Assembly: GCF_017876095.1 (NCBI RefSeq)
Contig: NZ_JAGINM010000025.1
Coordinates: forward strand, 1-64,000
DNA from: Azospirillum agricola
GTDB lineage: Bacteria > Pseudomonadota > Alphaproteobacteria > Azospirillales > Azospirillaceae
DNA length: 64,000 nucleotides
Direction: 5' to 3'
The first letter of the stretch is position 1. Each line of letters starts with the position of its first letter. Position numbers and translations under genes: made by a program. Positions 28,679-35,426 of the stretch are shown piece by piece. Below the pieces are notes generated by a model. It was not told where the DNA came from. It was given only the letters and a program-made list of their open reading frames with translations, and did not search any database.

Positions 28679-29455
28679 TCAGCCCAGATTGTGCTTGGCC
28701 ACCACGGCGGCGAAATCGTCGCCGAAATGCTCGCCGACGCGGATCACCGAGACGCCGTGCGGGATTTCCTTGAGCGACGGGTGGTCGAGGTTCAGCGAGG
28801 TCAGCAGCGCCATCGGCACGTTGTGGGTGACGCTCATCGCGCGCAGGCCACGGATCAGGTCGAGGCCGGACAAACCGTCCATCACCATCGAGGCGATGAC
28901 CATGTCGGGCGGCACGCGGACCGCGAGGCTGATCGATTCGATGGGGTCGGTCACCGTCATGGTGCGGAAGCCGCAGGCGGCCAGTTCCGCCCCCAGCTTC
29001 TTGGCGATCACCTTGGACGGCGTCACCAGCATGATCTCGACGTTGCGGACCTCGATGTCGGTGACCTGGAACTCGTAGCGCACCGGCAGCGCGCGGATGA
29101 TCTGGTTGGTCTCGGCCAGCCGTGGCTGCTCGGCGCGGTCCACCAGCTCGGCGATGCGGTCGATGAAGGTCTGGGCGTCGGTGAGCTGCCGGATGTCGAG
29201 CTGCTTCAGGCCGCTCAGGTAATCCTCCAGCCGGTGCGCCACGAGGCTGACCGTGGGATAACCGAAGCTGGTGCCCATGCCCTTGAAGTTGTGGGCCTCC
29301 AGCCGCAGCACGCCGATCGTCTCGGCATCGCTGCGGGCACCTTTCGTCCGTTCCGCCAACGCGCCGTTCATCAGCTCCAGCCGATCCCGCGCGTCATCGA
29401 CGAATTCCATGCGAAGGCGGTCTTCAAGGTCGTCGGTCGACAGGATCGAGGCCAT
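28679..29455 (-). CDS. Hpt-domain protein with degenerate receiver domain
   Basis: A 258-residue signalling protein. The N-terminal half is a histidine phosphotransfer helical bundle with the active-site segment LEAHNFKGMGTSFG (His near residue 55). From about residue 140 it has the pattern of a receiver domain (IMLVTPSKVIAKKLGAELAACG), but the position of the phosphorylated Asp reads DMVIASMVMDG, that is Ser instead of Asp. It could pass phosphate through the Hpt part only and use the second domain for protein contacts. The partner kinase is not in the window. Confidence 0.72.
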   Translation of the reverse strand: MASILSTDDLEDRLRMEFVDDARDRLELMNGALAERTKGARSDAETIGVLRLEAHNFKGMGTSFGYPTVSLVAHRLEDYLSGLKQLDIRQLTDAQTFIDRIAELVDRAEQPRLAETNQIIRALPVRYEFQVTDIEVRNVEIMLVTPSKVIAKKLGAELAACGFRTMTVTDPIESISLAVRVPPDMVIASMVMDGLSGLDLIRGLRAMSVTHNVPMALLTSLNLDHPSLKEIPHGVSVIRVGEHFGDDFAAVVAKHNLG

Positions 29456-29512
29456 GGAGGGATCATTCCGGCAGGTTGATGTCGCCGCCAAGCTACACCA
29501 GAATCCGGCCCC

Positions 29513-29554
29513 AAAACAAACGCGGACGCGACCCCGGTCGAAAAGGTCGCGTCC
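29513..29554 (-). terminator. Terminator of the winged-helix regulator gene
   Basis: GGACGCGACC (29524-29533) pairs perfectly with GGTCGCGTCC (29545-29554). On the minus strand it is followed by GCGTTTGTTTTGG, a good U-rich tail, about 25 bases after the stop at 29580. Confidence 0.8.
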
Positions 29555-29579
29555 GTGCAAGAATTCGGTAAATAAAAGG

Positions 29580-30125
29580 TTACAGACGGTTCAGCAGATC
29601 CTGGAACCACGCCAGCCGTTCTTCGGCCTGGGCGACGTCTTGCTCCAGCCACGCGGCGAAATGACCGGTGGAGGCGGTGTTGGCGCGCTTCAGGTCGCCC
29701 AGCCGCGCCAGTTCGGTCTCGTACAGGGCGACGAGATTGTCGACCTGCTCCTTCTGCGACTCGGTGTCGAGCAGATGCAGGAAGCGCAGCTTCAGCGCGA
29801 TGACCAGCTTGTTCAGCCCGTCGGCCGAGGGGGCGCGGACGTTGGCGCGGATCAGCGTGTCGAACTCGGCGCGGCCGGCCGCGGTCGGGCCGAGCAGCGC
29901 GTTGTCCTCCATCCCGCTGCCGTCGAGCGCCTCGATCAGCCCTTCGTAGCGCAGCATCTCCAGCGAGGTGCCCATCAGGTCGAGCGACGGGCCGACGAGG
30001 CGGTCGAGGAAATGACGCACCGACCCGGCGAGGTCGGCGTAGCGCAGCGGCCCGCCCTGGATCAGCGTGCCCAGGACGACGAGGCGCACGGCCTCCTTCG
30101 GCATCAGCGAGTTGTCACGGTACAT
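29580..30125 (-). CDS. Predicted PadR-like winged-helix regulator
   Basis: A 181-residue protein. The first 100 residues (KEAVRLVVLGTLIQGGPLRY to LGPTAAGRAEFDTLI) have the helix-turn-helix and wing pattern of PadR-type regulators, and the rest is helical with a coiled-coil look (TESQKEQVDNLVALYETELARL), as in the PadR C-terminal dimerisation domain. The target is unknown. It starts at ATG 30125 with AGGGG eight bases upstream and lies behind hemA on the same strand, with 166 bases between. Confidence 0.65.
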   Translation of the reverse strand: MYRDNSLMPKEAVRLVVLGTLIQGGPLRYADLAGSVRHFLDRLVGPSLDLMGTSLEMLRYEGLIEALDGSGMEDNALLGPTAAGRAEFDTLIRANVRAPSADGLNKLVIALKLRFLHLLDTESQKEQVDNLVALYETELARLGDLKRANTASTGHFAAWLEQDVAQAEERLAWFQDLLNRL

Positions 30126-30291
30126 GGCAAACCCCTGGACAGGTTTAGGGACGGGCGGGCGCGAACAGGATGGCTGCGAGTCAATCGCAACCACCCTGTC
30201 AAGTTAGGGCCGCGCGCCCCGTCTGTCCAGAGGGGAAAATATTCGTACCACGGGAGAAGCACCCGCGACCGGAGTCCGCCCGTGGGTCCGG

Positions 30292-31506
30292 TCAGGCGGC
30301 CAGACGCAGGTCCAGCCGGCTCCACACGTCGAGCAGCGCCTCGACCAGCCGCTCCATCTCGGCGTCGCCGTGCAGCGGCGTCGGGGTGAAGCGCAGCCGC
30401 TCGGTGCCGCGCGGCACGGTCGGGTAGTTGATCGGCTGGACGTAGATGCCGTGCCGTTCCAGCAGTTCGTCCGACGCGCGCTTGCAGCGGTGGGCGTCGC
30501 CGACCATCAACGGGACGATGTGGCTGACCGAGGGCATCACCGGCAGGCCGGCGGCGGCGAACAGCCGCTTCAGCGTGGCGGCGCGCTCCTGGTGGCGCTC
30601 GCGCTCGGTCTGGCTGGTCTTCAGGTGGCGGATGCTGGCCAAGGCACCGGCCGCCAGCACGGGGGCCAGCGAGGTCGAGAAGATGAAGCCGGCGGCGAAG
30701 CTGCGCACGCAGTCGATCAGCGCCGCCGAGCCGGTGATGTAGCCGCCCTGCACGCCGAACGCCTTGCCCAGCGTCGCCTCGATGATGGTGAGACGGTCCA
30801 TCGCGCCGTCGCGCTCGGCCACGCCGGCCCCGCGCGCGCCGTACATGCCGACCGCGTGCACCTCGTCGAGGTAGGTCATGGCGCCATGCTTCTCGGCGAC
30901 GTCGCACAGGTCATGGATGGGGGCGATGTCGCCGTCCATCGAGTAGACGCTCTCGAAGGCGACCACCTTCGGCCGGCCGGGGGCGATGGCGGACAGCAGC
31001 TCGTCGAGATGCTTGGGGTCGTTGTGGCGGAAGATGTGCTTCTCGGCGCCCGAGTTGCGGATGCCGGTGATCATCGAGTTGTGGTTCAGCGCGTCCGACA
31101 GGATCACGCAGTTGGGCAGGATCTTGCCCAGCGTGGTCAGCGTCGCGTCGTTCGACACGTAGCCCGAGGTGAAGAGAAGGGCGGCGTCCTTGCCGTGCAG
31201 GTCGGCCAGCTCGCGTTCCAGCAGCACGTGGTAGCGGTTGGTGCCGGAGATGTTGCGGGTGCCGCCGGCCCCGGCGCCGACCTCGTCGAGCGCGTCGTGC
31301 ATGGCCTTCAGCACGGTCGGGTGCTGGCCCATGCCGAGATAGTCGTTGGAGCACCAGACCGTCACGGTCCGCTCCCGCCCCTGCGAATCGCGGAAGGTGG
31401 CCGTCGGGAAGTTGCCGGCCTGCCGCGCCAGATCGGCGAAGAACCGGTAGCGGCCGTCCTGCTTCAGCGTTGCGATCTGGCTGCGGAAGAAGCTCTCGTA
31501 ATCCAT
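30292..31506 (-). CDS. hemA: 5-aminolevulinate synthase HemA
   Basis: A 404-residue PLP enzyme of the alpha-oxoamine synthase family. VWCSNDYLGMGQHP, GGTRNISGTNRYH, DEVHAVGMYG and IEATLGKAFGVQGG (PLP lysine near residue 244) identify it as ALA synthase. It condenses glycine and succinyl-CoA to 5-aminolevulinate, the first step of tetrapyrrole synthesis in alphaproteobacteria. A perfect FNR/FixK box lies 124 bases upstream, so oxygen control is likely. Irr, encoded in this window, regulates haem synthesis in relatives. Confidence 0.96.
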   Translation of the reverse strand: MDYESFFRSQIATLKQDGRYRFFADLARQAGNFPTATFRDSQGRERTVTVWCSNDYLGMGQHPTVLKAMHDALDEVGAGAGGTRNISGTNRYHVLLERELADLHGKDAALLFTSGYVSNDATLTTLGKILPNCVILSDALNHNSMITGIRNSGAEKHIFRHNDPKHLDELLSAIAPGRPKVVAFESVYSMDGDIAPIHDLCDVAEKHGAMTYLDEVHAVGMYGARGAGVAERDGAMDRLTIIEATLGKAFGVQGGYITGSAALIDCVRSFAAGFIFSTSLAPVLAAGALASIRHLKTSQTERERHQERAATLKRLFAAAGLPVMPSVSHIVPLMVGDAHRCKRASDELLERHGIYVQPINYPTVPRGTERLRFTPTPLHGDAEMERLVEALLDVWSRLDLRLAA

Positions 31507-31629
31507 CGCGCGGGTTCCGTTCGCGGTCGTACCAACGATCTGCTGCGCCGGCCCGGAGGGGATAAACCCTTCGCTCCGTCCCTGCGCAACGGGAGGATGG
31601 CATCTTCATCATCAAAGTGCCATCCGGCA

Positions 31630-31643
31630 TTGATCGAAATCAA
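31630..31643. promoter_or_regulatory. FNR/FixK-type box upstream of hemA
   Basis: TTGATCGAAATCAA matches the FNR-family consensus TTGAT-N4-ATCAA at all ten defined positions. It lies 124 bases before the hemA start codon. In Rhodobacter and rhizobia hemA is controlled by FnrL or FixK through the same kind of site. Confidence 0.7.
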
Positions 31644-31741
31644 GACCGCCCCACTGGGACATTCGCACGAGCCGACGGCTTCGGTTGCCGCCGGTTCCAG
31701 CGGGTCGCTCATACCAAAGTCTGGAAGAACGGTTTCCCCCT

Positions 31742-31827
31742 TCGCCATGGCCGGGCTTGGCCCGGCCATCCACGAGCGCACGTGAGACTTGCGCGTGGAT
31801 GCCCGGCACAAGGCCGGGCATGAGGAT
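31742..31827. repeat. Two-hairpin palindromic repeat element (copy 2)
   Basis: Same design as the unit at 24816: ATGGCCGGG-CTTGG-CCCGGCCAT at 31747-31769 and ATGCCCGGC-ACAAG-GCCGGGCAT at 31799-31821, with CCACG and CGTGG flanking the linker. It lies between the aminotransferase stop and hemA and may also end aminotransferase transcription. Confidence 0.8.
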
Positions 31828-31862
31828 GCTTGGAGGCGGCGAAGCGGGAAGGCCCGATCTCC

Positions 31863-33233
31863 TTACCCGCGCAGGACCGGGATCGCGGCGTCGAGCGCCG
31901 TGGTCAGGCGGTCGAACATGTCGTTGACCTCGGCCTCGGTGATGACCAGCGGCGGGCACAGCGCGATGGAATCGCCCATGGCGCGGATGATCAGGCCGTT
32001 CTCCTGGGTCAGGCCGTTGACCACGGCGCCGGCGCGGCCGACCGGCTCGAAGTTGGCCTTGGTCGCCTTGTCGGCGACCAGCTCGATGGCGCCGATCAGG
32101 CCGGTGCCGCGCGCCTCGCCGACCAGCGGGTGATCGGCCAGCGCCTTCAGCCGCTTCTGGAACGGCACGGCGACGTCGCGGACATGGGAAACGATGTCGC
32201 GCTCCTGGTAGATCGCCAGCGTCTCCAGCGCCACCGCCGCCGCCACCGGATGGGCGGAGTAGGTGTAGCCGTGGCCGAAGGTGCCGATCTTCTTGCTCTC
32301 GTCGACGCAGGCCTGATAGACGGCCTCCGACACCATCACCGCCGAGATCGGCAGGTAGCCGGACGACAGCTGCTTGGCGCAGGTCAGGATGTCCGGACGC
32401 ATCCCCATGGTCTGGCTGCCCCAGAAGTTCCCGGTGCGGCCGAAGCCGCAGATGACCTCGTCGGCGACCAGCAGGATGTCGTATTTCTTCAACACCGCCT
32501 GGATTTTCTCATAGTAGGTCGCGGGCGGAACCACCACGCCGCCGGCCCCCATGATCGGCTCGGCGAACATCGCGGCGACGGTGTCCGGCCCCTCGGCCAG
32601 GATCTGCGCCTCCAGCTGCTCGGCCAGACGGGTCGCGAACTCCTCCTCGCTCTCGCCCGGATTGGCGTTGCGGTAATGGTGCGGACAGTCGGCGTGCAGG
32701 ATGCGGGCGATCGGCAGGTCGAAGTCGCGGTGGTTGTTCGGCAGGCCGGTCAGGCTGGCGGTCGCCACCGTCACGCCGTGATAGCCGCGCGTCCGCGCCA
32801 GGATCTTCTTCTTCTCCGGCCGGCCGAGCGCGTTGTTGTAGTACCAGATCAGCTTGATGGCCGTGTCGTTGGCCTCCGAGCCGGAATTGGCGAAGAACAC
32901 CTTCGACATCGGCACCGGAGCCAGCGCGATCAGCTTCTCGGCGAGGTCGATGCCCGGCTCGTGCGACTTGTGGCCGAAGATGTGATAGCTGGAGAGCTGG
33001 CGCATCTGCTTGGCGGCGGCCTGGACCAGACGCTCCTCCCCCCAGCCCAGCGAGACGCACCACAGGCTGGCCATGCCCTCGATGTAGGCGTTGCCGGCGT
33101 CGTCGAAAACGCGCACGCCCTCGCCGCGCTCGATGACGAGCGGACCCTGGGTCTCGTGGGCGTGCAGGTTGGTGTAGGGGTGGAGAACGAAGGCCTTGTC
33201 GCGGCTTGCCGCCGAGTTGCCGATCGCGGTCAT
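31863..33233 (-). CDS. Class III aminotransferase (omega-transaminase type)
   Basis: A 456-residue PLP-dependent aminotransferase. FFANSGSEANDTAIKL, RTRGYHGVTVATASLTG, DEVICGFGRTGNFWG and LTCAKQLSSGYLPISAV (PLP lysine) are typical of the putrescine/beta-alanine-pyruvate transaminase branch. It probably moves the amino group of an amine or omega-amino acid to pyruvate; the substrate is not determined. ATG 33233 has AGGAAGAGC upstream; the frame continues further but without family likeness. No associated aldehyde dehydrogenase is nearby. Confidence 0.9.
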   Translation of the reverse strand: MTAIGNSAASRDKAFVLHPYTNLHAHETQGPLVIERGEGVRVFDDAGNAYIEGMASLWCVSLGWGEERLVQAAAKQMRQLSSYHIFGHKSHEPGIDLAEKLIALAPVPMSKVFFANSGSEANDTAIKLIWYYNNALGRPEKKKILARTRGYHGVTVATASLTGLPNNHRDFDLPIARILHADCPHHYRNANPGESEEEFATRLAEQLEAQILAEGPDTVAAMFAEPIMGAGGVVVPPATYYEKIQAVLKKYDILLVADEVICGFGRTGNFWGSQTMGMRPDILTCAKQLSSGYLPISAVMVSEAVYQACVDESKKIGTFGHGYTYSAHPVAAAVALETLAIYQERDIVSHVRDVAVPFQKRLKALADHPLVGEARGTGLIGAIELVADKATKANFEPVGRAGAVVNGLTQENGLIIRAMGDSIALCPPLVITEAEVNDMFDRLTTALDAAIPVLRG

Positions 33234-33455
33234 CTTGCTCTTCCTGTTCGAGGAACGAACCCCCAATTCGTCGCGGGGTGTTCGATATGTTAAACAGCCT
33301 CGGGGATCATACGCACAGTTCGGTCTCGCGACAAACCCGCGCTTCGGGCAATCGTGCCATGCGCGGGCGCGGGAGAGGGCGATGACCGCTGGACCGGGGG
33401 CGGCATCCGGCGCTATTGCCCCGGTACGCTTCGCTCCACGGATCCGGAGGCCCCC

Positions 33456-34091
33456 TTGACCACCCTCTACGCCATGCCCAGCACCGCCGCGATGGCGCCG
33501 CACATCCTGCTGCGCGAGATCGGCGCGCCCTTCGATCTGGTGCTGCTCGACCGCGACAAGGCGGAGCACAAGCGCGCGGACTATCTGGCGCTGAATCCGC
33601 ACGGCCGGGTCCCGACGCTGGTCGACGGCGATCTGGTGCTGTACGAGGCGGCGGCGATCTGCCTGCATCTGGCCGACGCGCACCCGGAGGCCCGCCTCGC
33701 CCCGGCCGTCGGCACGCCCGAGCGCGCGGCCTTCTACAAATGGCTGGTCTACCTGACCAACAGCGTCCAGGCCGACATGCTGCTGTACTTCTATCCGGAG
33801 CGCTACGTCGAGGGCGCCGACGCCCAGGCCGCCTTCAAGCGGGTGGCGGAGGCCCGGCTGAACGACCAGTTCGACGGGCTGGACCGGGCGCTGGGCGGGC
33901 GCGAGTGGATGCTGGACGGCGGCTACTCGGCGGTCGATCCGTATCTGTTCATGCTCTGCCGCTGGACCCGCTTCATGCGGCGTCCGGCCCGCAGCCTGCC
34001 CAATCTCGGCCCCTACCTCGCCCGCGTCCTGGAGCGCCCGGCGGTGAAGGCCGCCTTCGCGGCGGAAGGGCTGGCGGCTCCGTATGTCTGA
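33456..34091 (+). CDS. Glutathione S-transferase family protein
   Basis: A 211-residue cytosolic GST. The thioredoxin-like N-terminal half includes YAMPSTAAMAPHILLREIG, HGRVPTLVDGDLVLYEAAAI (cis-Pro and Glu-Ala for glutathione), and the helical half includes the YSAVDPYLFMLCRW block. It may conjugate or reduce electrophiles. The start is TTG at 33456, five bases after GGAGG; there is no better start in frame. It converges with the tRNA-Gly units. Confidence 0.85.
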   Translation: MTTLYAMPSTAAMAPHILLREIGAPFDLVLLDRDKAEHKRADYLALNPHGRVPTLVDGDLVLYEAAAICLHLADAHPEARLAPAVGTPERAAFYKWLVYLTNSVQADMLLYFYPERYVEGADAQAAFKRVAEARLNDQFDGLDRALGGREWMLDGGYSAVDPYLFMLCRWTRFMRRPARSLPNLGPYLARVLERPAVKAAFAAEGLAAPYV

Positions 34092-34125
34092 TCCGCAGTT
34101 CCGGGCGGAAGGGGCGGAAAAAGCG

Positions 34126-34157
34126 AAGGGCCGGTGCGCTGTGCGCGCCCGGCCCTT
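34126..34157 (-). terminator. Terminator of tRNA-Gly copy 1
   Basis: AAGGGCCGG (34126-34134) pairs perfectly with CCGGCCCTT (34149-34157). Minus-strand transcription from the tRNA meets TTCGCTTTTT after the stem. Confidence 0.8.
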
Positions 34158-34215
34158 TGGTCTTCGCTGTGCTGTCCGGCCTGCGCTGTCCAGCTCGTGC
34201 CGTGCCCTGACGAAC

Positions 34216-34290
34216 TGGAGCGGGCGAAGGGATTCGAACCCTCGACCCCAACCTTGGCAAGGTTGTGCTCTACCCCTGAGCTACGCCCGC
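34216..34290 (-). tRNA. tRNA-Gly (anticodon GCC), copy 1
   Basis: On the minus strand: acceptor GCGGGCG with CGCCCGC, D stem GCTC/GAGC, anticodon loop TTGCCAA in stem CAACC/GGTTG, T arm GAGGG-TTCGAAT-CCCTT. The anticodon GCC reads GGC and GGU. CCA is encoded. It has its own promoter and terminator. Confidence 0.96.
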
Positions 34291-34312
34291 GCTCCCGTCG
34301 TCCGGGTGCGGC

Positions 34313-34341
34313 TTTCTACGGAAATCCGGCCGGCTCCGCAA
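34313..34341 (-). promoter_or_regulatory. Promoter of tRNA-Gly copy 1
   Basis: On the minus strand TTGCGG (34336-34341), 17 bases, TAGAAA (34313-34318). It ends 22 bases before the mature tRNA. The identical hexamers and spacing recur at copy 2, which supports the assignment. Confidence 0.65.
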
Positions 34342-34413
34342 CAGGGAATCTGACGCCGCGCCGAAAAATAATCGCCACGCGGCACAGGCTGGAAAACGGA
34401 GGCCGGAAAAGCG

Positions 34414-34445
34414 AAGGGCCGGTGCGCTGTGCGCGCCCGGCCCTT
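34414..34445 (-). terminator. Terminator of tRNA-Gly copy 2
   Basis: Same stem as copy 1: AAGGGCCGG (34414-34422) against CCGGCCCTT (34437-34445), followed on the minus strand by TTCGCTTTTCC. Confidence 0.8.
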
Positions 34446-34503
34446 TGGTCTTCGCTGTGCTGTCCGGCTCGTGCTGTCCGGCACGCGCCGTGCCCTGACG
34501 AAC

Positions 34504-34578
34504 TGGAGCGGGCGAAGGGATTCGAACCCTCGACCCCAACCTTGGCAAGGTTGTGCTCTACCCCTGAGCTACGCCCGC
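34504..34578 (-). tRNA. tRNA-Gly (anticodon GCC), copy 2
   Basis: The 75 bases are identical to copy 1, including anticodon GCC and the encoded CCA. It is transcribed in the same direction, so read-through from this copy would run into copy 1. Confidence 0.96.
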
Positions 34579-34600
34579 GTTCCCGTCGTCCGGGAGCGGC

Positions 34601-34629
34601 TTTCTACGGAAATCCGACCGCTCCCGCAA
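34601..34629 (-). promoter_or_regulatory. Promoter of tRNA-Gly copy 2
   Basis: On the minus strand TTGCGG (34624-34629), 17 bases, TAGAAA (34601-34606). Hexamers are conserved between copies although several spacer-flanking bases have changed. Confidence 0.65.
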
Positions 34630-34690
34630 GCGGAAAAACGCGGTCGCCCGCATTTTTCCCAAAAGCCGCCCTCCCCGTCCCGTTGGCCGC

Positions 34691-35338
34691 TCACCAGTCG
34701 GTCGGGCAGCCCCGGCAATTGTCCATCAAGGCGCCCTGGAAGATGGCGAAGCGGATCTTGGTCCCCTCCATCACCGCGCCCGACAGGTTGGTGTTGGCGA
34801 GCTTGGCCTCCTGAAGGTCGGCCCCCTCCAGGTTGGCGCCGGTCAGGTCGGCCTTGTCGGCCTTGATCGCCTCCAGGCTGGCGGCGGTCAGGTCGGTGTG
34901 GCGGAAGTCGGCGCCGCTCGCCCGCGCCTGCTCCAGGTTGGCGCCGCGCATCCGCGCGCCCTCCAGCTTGGCGTTTTGCAGGAAGGCGGTGCGCAGGTCG
35001 GCGGCGTCGAGGATGGCGCCGCGCAGGTCGGCGTTGCGCAGGTTGGCGTGGCGCAGGTCGGCCCGCATCAGGTTGGCCCCGCGCAGGTCGGCGCCGCCGA
35101 GATCGATGTTGCGCAGGTTGCGGTGGCGCAGATCCAGGTTCGGGCAGACGGCCTTGGGCACCAGCTTGCAGCCGGCCACCTCGGTCGGCCTCGGTTCCTC
35201 GCCGCCGCCGACGAGGGCTTCGGTGGAGGTTTCGCTCGGCTCGCTCTCCGTCGCCAGCGCCAGCGCGCCGGTCCCGGACAAGGCGGCGGGCAGGACAAGA
35301 GCGCTCAACAGGCACAGCGCGCGCAGGCTCGCGTTCAT
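34691..35338 (-). CDS. Exported pentapeptide-repeat protein
   Basis: A 215-residue protein with a signal peptide (MNASLRALCLLSALVLPAAL, cleavage near ALA). From about residue 68 to 195 it is a run of A(D/N)Lxx repeats (LRGANLMRADLRHANLRNAD and onward), which should fold into a right-handed quadrilateral beta helix. Cysteines near the repeat ends (VAGCKL, VCPN, CRGC) may form disulfides. It lies 88 bases behind the PQQ dehydrogenase on the same strand and may be co-transcribed. Function is unknown. Confidence 0.85.
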   Translation of the reverse strand: MNASLRALCLLSALVLPAALSGTGALALATESEPSETSTEALVGGGEEPRPTEVAGCKLVPKAVCPNLDLRHRNLRNIDLGGADLRGANLMRADLRHANLRNADLRGAILDAADLRTAFLQNAKLEGARMRGANLEQARASGADFRHTDLTAASLEAIKADKADLTGANLEGADLQEAKLANTNLSGAVMEGTKIRFAIFQGALMDNCRGCPTDW

Positions 35339-35426
35339 CAACGTCTCCACGGTTCCGGCAAAAACGGAGGGCAAAGAAACGGAGGGACGGGGCGGTGGAA
35401 CCGCCCCGCCCGTCACGGGCAGCGCC

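Larger units (their letters stand above)
31507..31862. other. hemA upstream region
   Basis: The 356 bases between the aminotransferase stop and the hemA start hold the FNR/FixK box at 31630-31643 and the palindromic repeat at 31742-31827. No protein-coding signal was recognised. A clear sigma-70 promoter for hemA was not found. Confidence 0.5.
34119..34629. repeat. Tandem duplication of a tRNA-Gly transcription unit (period 288 bp)
   Basis: Bases 34119-34341 and 34407-34629 are the same unit shifted by exactly 288 bases: terminator, tRNA-Gly and promoter. The tRNA and terminator stems are identical, while the flanks differ at scattered sites (for example 34170-34200 against 34460-34485). The copies therefore come from one older duplication. 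Confidence 0.9.
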
